Below are positions 11,541-23,751 of a DNA stretch of 64,000 bases, piece after piece. The notes beneath the pieces were generated by a model that saw nothing but the letters and a program-made list of their open reading frames with translations, made no database searches and was not told the origin of the DNA. Position numbers and translations under genes: made by a program. Origin of the DNA: Bimastos eiseni (taxonomy: Eukaryota; Annelida; Clitellata; Crassiclitellata; Lumbricidae); contig OY365806.1 of assembly GCA_959347315.1 (NCBI GenBank), forward strand, positions 35,063,526 to 35,127,525, in the 5' to 3' direction. The number at the start of each line of letters is the position of its first letter. Position 1 is the stretch's first letter.

Positions 11541-12054
11541 TAGTGATGGGGAAAATAAGTTTTCAAAGTATTTTGAGTCCGAGCAAAAACAACGGCGGCT
11601 CTATAGACTTTACCAACAGAGGGGGCCACAGTGGGACGGGGAAACTCAACTGATCGATGGGTCAACTGAATGTCTGGCTCTTCAAAACTCGCGCTCCATC
11701 GACTGAGTTGATGGAAAACTTGCCCCTCCTATCCCGCCAATCGAGCAGCCACTGATTAAAGGCTAAGTATGTCATCACAAAAGTATCTTAAACACGAGTA
11801 GACATGCATTTTTCTGCGAGTATTGAAGATTGTGAGTAAAAATACTTGTTTTTCAAATGTCATTTGAATACTATGTACAAATACTTTGGGCCAAAGTCTA
11901 TCTCAAAACAATCAAGTTGTATAGAATTGACATTCAAACCCTTTTGTATAAATGATGTCGTTCCATTGTATTATGGACACACGTGCAATATACTTAGGTA
12001 GCATTTACACAAGTATTTTAATACTAGTATTTTTTAAATACTTCCCAATTATTG
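11541..12054. mobile_element. Possible degraded hAT-like element
   Basis: The left end GTAGTGATGGGGAAA resembles hAT termini (CAGTGATGGGCA type). The right end AATACTTCCCAATTATTG is a loose inverted match. Inner AAGTATTTT-type repeats resemble subterminal repeats. No 8-bp target duplication was found, so the ends may be wrong. Confidence 0.3.
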
Positions 12055-12927
12055 CTCATTGCCATTGCTCATTCACCCGCTTCTGCTAGGGTGGCAGATA
12101 GCGTTCGATGCGTAGGCTTGAGATGGTACAGCGCACGACAAGACAGTGTGAGCGTCAATTGTAGACGAAGACGCAGACGACGACGACGACCAGTTAGTTA
12201 TAAGACGAGGGGAGTTGGATGTAGCGAATAGCTGCTCCTCGGAAGCTCTGGATTATCGTATCAGTTTACAACTTGGATTGTCGTTTTCGCTTTAGGTATT
12301 GTATTTCTTTTTCGACTTTGCGTCTAAGTAACTTTGAGGTTGATGCTGCACGATGCCGATCATAAGTTTAAGAGAATTGTTTTTGGTGTTGGGAGGAATT
12401 AACATAATCTTTAAGGATTATCGTTTCAATTTGAAGAATATCGTTCTAGTTTAAAAAAATGATCGCTATCGTTTTTAGATGATTTATTCAACTATAGGAA
12501 TATCGCTTCCGTGTTTTCTATTGATTTTCACAGCACGTGTGCGAAGGAACATATACGATTTTCCAGAAGTATGAGTATACCTCTTTTCAGCCGAGGTTTA
12601 CCTATATGCTGCAAGCCTACAGCGTTAGGCTTACAGGATAGGCCCTCAAAGTTACGGATTTAGAGTCATAGTTAAGGTCATAGAGGGTTAGAGCTACAGA
12701 AGAAGGTCTTTAGAGTTACACCCAAATAGAGGCCTGTGAACACTACGTGCTTGTTTGTGTTTTAGTTTCAACTACGTAGTCCTCTGACGTGTTTATATGG
12801 CTTAAGTGAAACTTTGGCTTTTGTTAAAACCGTATACGTTAACGTTGTCGTTATAGTTACCGCTGTGGTTCATGGAAACTTCACTATGACTCTATGGTGA
12901 ACTGTAGGCTGATGCATTTAAATCTCC

Positions 12928-13006
12928 ATGGCAACGTCAGCCGTCACTTCCGGCGAAGATTTGCTCTGGATTGCAGTCTTTATTGCAACAATTCAAAGCG
13001 TAACAG
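12928..13006 (+). other. First coding exon of the Ig gene (signal peptide)
   Basis: ATG at 12928 lies in a good context (CTCCATGG). The 26 codons it opens read MATSAVTSGEDLLWIAVFIA and then TIQSVT. The phase-1 donor G|GTACTA at 13007 joins in frame to the acceptor CGCAG at 13960-13964. An out-of-frame ATG at 12911 just upstream could act as a short upstream reading frame. The exon was found because its phase and hydrophobic core fit the Ig1 exon, not from any long open frame. Confidence 0.75.
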
Positions 13007-16000
13007 GTACTAGAAGTCAATTACTTAAAGGCAAATGACTTATGTTACAGGTAATGCCTTATCATATTGATCAATAGCTTATGTTGCAGATAAATTTCTT
13101 ATGTTTTAGATTAGGCCCCTAATGGCCTATGTTATAGGCAAATGCCTTAACACAGCATTGCATTACGTCGCTAGTTGTAAGTAGCAGATAGCCTACGTGC
13201 AAAGCCACTCAAGTACGATGTTGTAACATTACATAAGAGACCATATCACGGTCATCGTCATCATCAGCACTACCATCGTCATTACGATCACCAAAAACAA
13301 CCTAATCACACTTGTGCCACATGTGTGAGTGTGGCTATACGTACTTACGTTGATGCATGCTTGCAGGAAGGCACGTGAATAGTTATAGGTGATTGATAGA
13401 TGGTAAGTAGGTAGGTAAGTATATCGGCATATGAGCGTGTAGGATAGTAGTGAGGTAGTTAGGTTCGTATGTTCGTATAGGGTATGTTGATAGGAAGGTA
13501 GATAAGTGCATTATAGGTTGGGGTAGCTTGAGTAAGTGGGTGATGAGGTATATGAACATTAAAAACACCTCTCCAACACGTTCCGTTTTCCTTGCTTCCG
13601 TCTCTCCATTTCTTCGTTACCCCATTACACTTTACGAGCCTAGATATAAAAAACTGGGAAATGTATCTCAAAAGGAGCAACATAAATTGGGAGATTCAGA
13701 ATGCACACTTTGCACAGACCGTGATCGACGAGGGTACTTAACGAAAGAACGGCGTCGCATTCAGAGTAAACATCGGATTCGGAAAATCTATCCTGCTTTT
13801 AAGCAATAATAATAACTGCGTTCCACGTCTCCCCGTCCAATAACTTCTCGCTTCACGCCAGGCGAACTAAAACACGAGCCAAACACATGCTGGCATACAG
13901 AAGAACCGTCGCAGACAATCGGTGCCATCCGGTGCCATTAATCCTCGTCTTCGCTTTGTCGCAGACTCTGTCGCAGCAGTGGCAGACCTGACGATGCTTT
14001 CGCGCGGAAAGGAACATCATCTCGTTCCCGGAAGTCAGTTGGTCCTTGACTGTGAGTTCTACATGGCCAGCTTCAATGACTTCAACAACCCGATCATCTG
14101 GGCCAAGACCCAGCTGAACGACCGTGCCACCGTTACCATCGTCGGCATGATCCTTGAACCCTTCGAATCGACGCGACGATTCAATGTAGCTCTGGTCAGA
14201 GGACCTCCACGCTATCGACTCATTCTCAAGATCAAAGGTATCGAGTCAATCAAGTCCGATAACTTCCCTGTAATCAATCAATTAATCAATCAAAAACCAA
14301 CCAATAAATCAATAAATCAATCGACCAATGTGAATTTAACATAGCGCCCCTTCAGGGTATGTATACTCAGAGACTAAGCCATAACGCCGTCTTCATTCAT
14401 CCCAGTCCCTCCCTTATTTTGTCCGTCCGTCTGTCCTACCTTCCATCTGTCTGTTCATCATCCCTTGTCGTGCCCCTGCTATCATGATTATCATGACCTG
14501 TAAACGCAAGGAGCGCTTTTGCTTTTTTTGCATTCCACTCACATTTCTCCTTATACACTAAGTCCAAATTTTGTAGTATATAGGATATGTATGTATTGAT
14601 ATACACGAAGGGAGCATAAGTATTATATATATATGCAACTGGAACGGGAATCAATAATGTATGTACACTGTATTATTATACTACTATGCATGTACAGGGA
14701 TAAGAATTTTAGTATACACTTGTCGATATATATCTATAATATATATAGATACACGAATGGCATACGTACTTATCCCGCGTGTATTTAATTTGATTGCATT
14801 AATTTCCGGTGGGATTTGTTGCTAGATGTCGCGACATTTCAGCGTCAACGGAATCCGTTGAGTCACATTAGGGAGGGGAAGGGATGTGGATCCGTATCGG
14901 AAATTGATAACCGATCCCGAGAAGAAAAAGGCGCTGCAACAATGCAAACATTCCGATTCCAGTCAGTGACTCAGACGGCTAATTAGCATCGTTGTTGTAA
15001 GGATTTGGTAATGTACTGTATTAGGCACCCCGACAAAAGAGCGTCCGACAAAATGGCGCCGACAAAGGAGTGCTAAGACAAAAGAGCGCCCAGACAAAAG
15101 AGCGATGACATAACTATAAGAAGCAGAATTGTTCGATATATTATACAATCCTTTATTGAAAGTATACTTAATATTGAAACTGTATAGTGTACATGTCACT
15201 TATAAAATATGAAGAGCGGGAAACTAAAAGCTAAACTATAAGCATTAGTACGCTCTCCCTCTACTGATTTCCCATTTGCCCGTACAACTACTAAACAAAC
15301 TCATGCCTTCTCAGTGGTTGGCCCCCCTCGCTCTGGAACACGCTCTCGTTGGCGTTGCGGTTGTCCCCAGGGTCCACTCAGACTCATTTTATTTTCGCAT
15401 CAAAACTGTTCTTTTCAGCCGTGCTCGAATCAGGAACGATCCTGAGTAGTAGCAGTGGCGGCTCCGCAGAGGGACCAGGAGCCATGGCCCCAAACTGAGC
15501 TTTTGATCCCCGCTGGCTCCCCAAATATTTGACCAGCTTACTGTGAAATCTGGTATCATTTAGATTTGATATTTACCTGCTACGATATGATGCATAATAG
15601 AATTCAAAATATTTTCATCTGGGCATTTTCAAAGTCACAACATACTTACTTACTTGAATAATAAAACCAGAAATTATTTTTTCTAAACATTCTCTCGGTA
15701 TCACTTACTCACTTGCTTAGAATTTTTAGTGTCAGATAAGGTCAGGGAGCAAATAGAGGAGGTCAAGGAGTCAATCTTTTTCTATCCTTGTTGATGGGAC
15801 AAACGATATTAGCCACAGGAACAGCTAGTTATTGTAATATGATTTTTTTCTACCAACAAGAAAGTTAATGAATTTTTCCTTGTGCTTCGCAAACTACTCC
15901 ACACATACCTCATTCATTAATCCTTACCATACTCGCTTTGTGTTTAACTTAGACCAATATTTTGTAGAATAACCACTAGGCAATTTGCTTTGAAATATAA

Positions 16001-19000
16001 TGGTCCCTCTATTTGGAATGCAACTCCTCTGGATATTCGGTTGTCAAAGTATTGCAGATTATTCAAAACAAATCATAAACGCTTATTGCTTAAACAGAAT
16101 ACTCTTTAGAAGCGAGTGTCTGCTCATTTGGTTAGCTAGTTAAGAATAAAGCTATTTGCGTGCTACGTACCTAGTTAAAATCGCTGCTTGTATTTCCATG
16201 TGAGAAAGGGTGAGCCCCGATAGCTGGATCTCGTTGATCCGTTAGGGGTTTCTTCATTTCTTTCTTTGGAACCTCCACCGATTACTTTCTGTTTTTTTTC
16301 ATTTAATTGTCAACTCCATATTTTTGTATTGTGTCGATTTGGAGCTTATCAATAAAATGATTGGTTATGGTTATGCTTAGATCTCTAATCTGCAAACGGA
16401 TTAGATGCAAAGTCATTATGAGGGATTTTTTAAGGGTGCCCAGCAGTAGGAAGGCAGTTGGAGAGCACTGGCCATTTATGTCCATTGCAAGTTGGGCGCC
16501 CGTTAAGTTGTTCACATTTATGTGAAACTAATATGACCTCAATGAGAGACCTGGCTTCTTTTCTGGAATCACAGACTTGCTTTTCATGGAATGTACAGAT
16601 TGTTGAACACAGCCATTTGTTTTATCAGTAACATCAGCGGCATGTCAGCAAAGCCATTCTACTCTGAAATTAATTAAAACTTATCTACGAAGCACTATGT
16701 CGGATGTTCGTCTGAGTAGTGTGGCAATATTGTTGATTGAATCTGCTCATGCAGAGTTTTTTTTACCATGGATGCCTTTGTGGATGAGACATGACAGGCA
16801 TAAACTTGCTTTTCATTAAGTGTATTATGTATAGTTTATGCTTTACTTTTAAATCTAACCATACTGTTTTCCAATGTGGTATAATCTGGAGATTGTTGAT
16901 GTGAAGAACTCATGTTGCTCTATAATACATATACATGTATCCGGTCGAAGTCACGCAGCGTGAAACAGTACCTAATGTATCACTCTCAGTTTCGACAAAA
17001 GTCAAATTGGTCACCCTCTGTCAGGCTTCTCGTCCCCCCGTCGCCCCCCGGATGGAAAAGCCTAGAGCCGCCACTGAGTAGTAGCCTTGAATGGGCGCTA
17101 TATATGACTTTTCGTAATGAATAAAGGTTATTGGCGATGCCTCGGTCTTTCGCGTTTCCACGGCTTATCTACGCCTTTCCGACTTCAGTTACAGGCCTCA
17201 TGTTTAGCTTGTTGTTCGAAAGCGTGGTTATGATCTGATGCACATGTATACATAAAATATCGTTTTATTCTCCTTCCCGTTGCAACCGTTTTTCAAACAA
17301 CATCGCCATGCTGTTCGGTCCTTGTTATTAACAAGCAAATAATGTTATGAGATCTATATCATTTTAGGCACATCAAAGAAATGTCGTGACCATTAAGCTT
17401 ATTTCCAAAACTTAAATATGAGCTCTATATCCGGCAAGTCATCGCTCTTCTGTTGGTCGCAATTTAGTCGGACGCTCTTTTGTCGGCGCTTTGTTGTCGA
17501 TGCCCTTCTGTCGAGCGCTCTTTCAACGGTTTACAAACGTATTGTAAAGACAAACTTAAGTAATGTAATTTAATGTAAATTAATGTAGATTAATGGCCCA
17601 CCGATAAATGTGACTGAAGTGTAATGTAGGGCAAAGAGAGATAACGTAAGGTAATGGAAGGTGAGATTATCTCTCGTTTTGAAGGACCCTTAAAACAATG
17701 GTAACTGATCATCTATAATCACGATGAAAATACGCTATATAAATGTTTCAACAGCTGGAAATAATAAAAATAATAAAAAGAACCGACAGGGAGTAAATGA
17801 ATGTTCTATTGCCAAGACCTCAAGACCAAGACCAATATTTTGAACCTGAAGACCAAGACCTTCAACCTAAACTCTAAACACAAAAACTAGGACTAAAGCC
17901 TTTGACCAAAAGATCAAGGCCAAGACCTTAAGCCTCAAGACTAAGGCCAACGCGGGCGTCCAGATAGGGGGTCCGGAGGCAATTGCCTCCGATTTCAGGT
18001 AGGTGGGACATTTTTTGAGTCTTCGGGGAGGGGAGGAATATCTCGTCTTTCTGACACTTGTAACCGAGGGATTTGTCTCCATCACTCAGAGGGGATTGAC
18101 GCCTCTGAAGGCGAAGTCCTTGAGCCTTCAGACGTAATGACCCAACTCTCGATCTTAAGCCTCACGACCAAGACCAAGATTTTATCCTCAAGGCCAAGAC
18201 TCGATAAATCAGAATCATATCCAGACTTATATTGCTTACTAAAAACATTGCCAAGTCGGACAGCCCTTTATTTTACTGGAGACAATACTCATTTTTTCTA
18301 ATCAAATTAAACAACTCTAAGTGCAGACTGCAGAAAATTACAAATTCGTCTACTTAAATAGTGCGTGCCGCATGTATTGACCTTTTTAATAGCCCTCCCA
18401 AAATGTAACACTCTCGGTATTCTTATGAATAATATACACAGTGAATGGAAAAAGTTGTAATGTGTGTTAAAAATGTGAGGCAAAGGGTTAAAACCCGCCG
18501 CTTGTCGGCTCCTAGTTATTGAGATATAGGCTGAAATAAAATAGGTCAGAGGGGTCGAAAGCGCAGAAAATCGTTTTACGGTATATTGCTACAAATAAAT
18601 ATGTCGTCTTTCAACATCTGAGGTAAAAAAAACTGTTGAATTCAAAGATTTAGGTGGAAAAAACTGACTTTCAGTGCATGTGGTGTCAAAATTTGTGCTA
18701 AAATATGCATATTTTCAGAGATGAACAACCTAGATTTCATACACCGACCTGCCATAACTTGCAAAGTCACAAACTTATTTTGATGCCGTGTGCTTTACTT
18801 TATACAGAATACAGCCCTTTATTGCTCAGCAGATTTGCGGAGTAATAAAGTAATGGTTGCTAAGATCTTTGATGACACAAATGCTCAGAGACTTTCTTCA
18901 ATTTTCTCAGTTGTTAAGATATTATTAATAAAAGACTCAAACGAGCATAACTTAAGTTAGATAGCAGCTATTTTGATTTTGCAAAAAGTATTTTGAAGCA

Positions 19001-19521
19001 GATGCATTGTAGAACATGATTTAATAGAACAAGTAACAAAGCTTTTATCCGTTCCATGTAAATATATAATTATTGCCAGTAGCCTCCCACCTCAACTCTG
19101 AATGTATTCTACATTCTACAACTTATATTGTCCAGTTAACATTTCTTGTATTATTTTATCAGGCCATTTAAATTGTTCTGGCTATGGTTTTATGTACGTT
19201 CTGTTCACATATACTGTAGTTAAAGAAAATAAAACGATGGTGGATTATATTGGATTCCGCCTCTTGAAGCGGCGCTACATAAATTTTCTAAAAATGAATT
19301 AAATGAATCAGTTTGATTAGTCATTATGTAGAAAGATTGCACGAATCATACAAAGGCTACGCATTATGTTGTATTGTTATGTTAAGGTACCTATTATATG
19401 AAAGATATTATTATATACCATGTTCTCGGTATAAGCACGGCATAAGGTAAATATAACAGCAGATAGTTTCATATACTACTATGTTCAAAAGCGTAACTAA
19501 GTATACAGTATGCATTGTATG

Positions 19522-19558
<37 letters not shown>

Positions 19559-22500
19559 GGGATATATATATATATATAGGGAGAGAGAATGAGAGAGAGA
19601 GAGGGAGGGGTAGATGTTGACCCCCGTGTTGCCGAATCAGGAACGGAATGCCAAATCGAGGGGTCCCGCGAGGGAGTCCCGTGGTTCAGTTTGTCGATTT
19701 GCGGCCGTCGTTGCTCTGGACTACTGCAATACAGGGTATAATTGAGTGTCCTTTATACGCCTACGTTGAAATTAGTCCTTTGGGGCGTCCTTTCTTAGTA
19801 GAACTATCCCAGTGCTGAAGTGTGTAAGTAAGCAGGTAGAGCCGCAGTTGGGTTCCCATAGTTTACTTCATTAAAATGGCACCCAAGAAGTTAAGGGAAG
19901 TAGGACAGAAAGCGGTTGGCGAGGCGCCGCCTCGCTTACAAGAGCGATAGCAGAGGTAGGTTGCCAACATTTGATATGGGAACTGGAATTCCCAGTCCGT
20001 GACTCGACAGTCCATGATGGAGGAGATCTCCGATGATACATCCGCAAAGCGGAAGCGATGCTACTTCAGGTAAACGAAATCATAGACTGATGTGGCAATT
20101 ATATTATAAGCACCTCGGGCTTTTCATCATCGTCACTTTAATCAGCCTTCTTGAAGATGTATAAGAAAAGCTAATTGATAACTCATTAACCTAGTATTAG
20201 AAGCAGTAATGTAATTCAGTCGTAGTTAACAATACCGAGGCAGGAATTGAACTAAATGCAGGAATGGCCAACAATCTCAGAGTTGCGGATCAAATTTGAC
20301 TCCTTACTAGAAAGTGCAAGAGTAAAGACACTAATGTTTTTGCTCTATTCATGGTCCAAGGGTCGTGGCCTTTCTACCACTGAAACAGAGTACGGAATGC
20401 ACACGGGAATACTTGTGTGGTTATCGCTCAGTTCTCAAGGATAAGACCGTACATAGACTTACTTCTGGATTCGACGGTGATGACGAGTCAGTGTGGTGAT
20501 ATCACGTTGCATTTGACTAAACTTACTAAGTGTGTTCAGTGGAGGAGATACTGCATTGAAAGCGAGTTGAACACTGTTTGGCCATAACAACGGTTGATCG
20601 ATTGACGAATGAGTGGAACATTGGGGAACGGGAATTCCCAGTCCGCGTGACTCGACCGTCCACGGAGGAGATCTCCGATGATACATTCGCAAAGCGGAAG
20701 CGATGCTGCTTCGGCGAAACGGAATTCTGGAAGCGACGTCTAGCGGTGATGTGGGTCGGTGAGCGAAGGGGAGGTGGCTGAGTGGGTGGAGGGAAGGAGT
20801 GGTGGCTGAGTGGGTGGAGGGAAGGGGAGGTGACTGAGTGAATGGAGGGAAGGAGTGGTGGCTGAGTGGGTGGAGGGAAGGGGAGGTGGCTGAGTGGATG
20901 GAGGGAAGGAGTGGTGGCTGAGTGGGTGAAGGGAAGGGTAGGTGGCTGAGTAGGTGGAGGGATGGGGAGGTGGCTGAGTGGGTGGAGGGAAGGAGAGGTG
21001 GCTGAGTTTAGTAGGTGGTGTACTGAATGATCAGACAACGACGAATGCATTGAGGGCCAGAGATAACTGAACCTCTTCTGTTATGTATTGAAATGTCTGT
21101 TCGCATTAGATGGATGCTAGAAAGAATGAATTATAATAGCATGCATCTATATGTATGATGATTAAAATTTCAAGGCAGAAAGTAATGATCTTCAAATATA
21201 ATGGGTCACATAAATGAAGTGAACTTAAACAATCAACCAGCTGACAATCCCGAAATGTAACGTAAACTTAACTGCAGAATAATTGATTAACATAGAGCCT
21301 GCAAGTACTAATATTGGAAGTAAATTGGTTAACTGAGTTCAGGAAGTTAATTTAATGGCTGCAGTTGTAATATTATGGACTACATCTAGTACATGTAGCG
21401 GCAATTATGTGCGGAAATAATGATGATGGTGATGATTAACTTGGTATGGGTCTCAAATTACCCCTCCTACTTAGTCAAATTTGAAAACATTAAAAAAAGG
21501 CTCTTCGATTTATTCAAGGAGTTGCCTACTGGGTTCGATCTGTACCGTATAAAGAAACAAATTACCACCTTCCAATAAGCTACATTTATGTTCTCAGCAG
21601 TCAATATAGGCTAATATCAGCTTTATCAAATATTTTACTAAGGCGAAAGAAATTCTTGATTACCCCACTCGCTCCTCCAATCAGTATAGGCCCGATTTTG
21701 CTAGAACTAATACCCGTTTTCTCTCTCTCTGAGAGTAGCTGGGCCTAGAGTCTGGAACTTGCTACTCTCTGATCTCCATAGAATTAAAACTATAACCTCA
21801 TTTAAAATCTCTCTCCGCAAGTATTTGCTAGATTCCGATAGCTGTTAATAATTAGCTTTGATGTTCGTAATATTATTACAATCGTAATTCCAATCTCACT
21901 GGACTTCTTCTTTTCTTCATTAATGTTAGTAGGCCTATGTTCCTTATAGAATTTTATTGTTTTCCCTACTATAATTTAATCTCCCCATATTCCTCCGCTG
22001 TGCGCTAATGATTAGTCGTTAAGTTTAGTTAAGAGTAAAATTGTTTTCTCTATTGTCCTTTGTTCTTATTCTTTGATTACAAGGCTTACTTACTTACTCC
22101 CTTGCTTCTTTGATACATATTATCTTTAATCTAAGCAGGTTCGTCGCTGCCCATCTATATTAGTGATTACAAGTGTTCTGCAATCTTTCTTGGGTTCCCT
22201 CTAGCGGGATATTCCTCCCTTGGGTCCTCCATGTTATCCATCGTTCTTCTTGTTAAGTTGTGCCCTGTTGTATACCTCTTTTAAGCCAAATTTTTGCTCT
22301 ATTGCTATGACGCCACATGTTTAGAATTTATTTTTTTGGGTTCGTATTGTTGGATAACAATAAACGAATTAATAATGATCTAGATTTTCTTCGAATTAAT
22401 GAATCTACCTTTCCGATAAGCTGTGTGATTAACAAGTCCGAGAGGATTAATCGGACTGCTTAGAGATAAAGACAATGAAAACGGTAAAGAAATGTTTAGA

Positions 22501-22830
22501 TAAAAGTGTCTGAAAACACAACGGATAACAATATGCAAAGAGTGCATTTACATCAGTTAAAGAAACTTGAGACGGACTCCGTCCGTACAAATTCAGCCAG
22601 AGTAGCAGTGGGAGGGCAAATGGATTCTACGCGTGACAGCTGCGGGGAAGAAATAACGGAGCCATGAACAAAATTAAGCCTGCTGATTAAATGATAAGAT
22701 GAAAATCATCATCATCATCATCGTAGTCGTCGTCATCGTCAACGTCAACGTCATCGTCATCGGCATCATCATCATCATCATCATCATCGGCATCATCATC
22801 ATCATCATCATCGGCATCATCATCATCATT

Positions 22831-22879
<49 letters not shown>

Positions 22880-23685
22880 GTTCATGTTGTCAGCCGTTAA
22901 GCAGCGTTGGATACAGAAAATACCTCAATTTCTCAGCTGCGTTGCTCCTCTTAGCGTCAGTCCAAGTGATTTTATGTCCTCGTTAATATTAATTATCTAC
23001 CTAGTAGTCTTTGTCTGCCTTGTTTCTTTCTCTTCTGAACTTCAATTTGACATTAATATGCAGTGGCTGAGAAGGCGCTACAGTAGGAACAGAGCAAGGC
23101 AGGCGGACGTACACCTTCAGAGAGGGGTTCAGCGTACATGTATATCGAAAATACAATGCAATATGGAAGATCAACGTATACGATGAGGCATTTCTCGCTA
23201 CTCCCACTGTTCCTCTATTGTATTATTATATGCATTGCAATAACAGTGTAAGACACGACAATAGAACAACACAAAACAATACAACTATAATTATTGTGCT
23301 CTATTACTGTCTAGAAGTGAATCATCTGGACAGCGGAAATTACACGTGCGAAGTTAGACACCGGTCACAGGTTTTGGGATCCATCACACACGTCCTCTCC
23401 ATCTTAGGTTCGTATACCAGATCCAATCGTCACCTACACTTAGCTTACCTCTGCCTATATATCTAACCTTCGCGTACCTAATGATCGCTCATCTTGCCTT
23501 CGATTACCTTGCCTTCGCCTACCTTGCCTTCGATTACTTTCCCTTCGATTACCTTGCCTTTGCATACCTTGCCTTAGATTACCAAATTTTCACTTTCCTT
23601 GCCTTCGCTATCCATGCCTGAACTTAAATTATCTTGATGTCTCTTGTCCACGTTTACATTGCCATCACTGATCTAGATCTGTATA

Positions 23686-23751
<66 letters not shown>

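Larger units (their letters stand above)
15027..17525. mobile_element. 2.5-kb element with GACAAAAGAGCG iterated terminal inverted repeats, hosting nested insertions
   Basis: The left arm (about 15030-15110) is a run of about five units, CGACAAAAGAGCGTC, CGACAAAATGGCGC, CGACAAAGGAGTGC, GACAAAAGAGCGCC and GACAAAAGAGCGATGACAT. The right arm (about 17437-17524) is an imperfect reverse complement of this array. Between the arms lie a LINE fragment, a hAT in that LINE, and another LINE fragment in the hAT. Removing them leaves an original element of roughly 0.6 kb, similar in size and design to the element at 4920-5600. It sits in intron 2 of the Ig gene. Confidence 0.7.

Noticed and set aside
22674..22986. 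Met-rich and Ile-rich proteins
   Set aside because: Both are frames through the (TCA)n tract.
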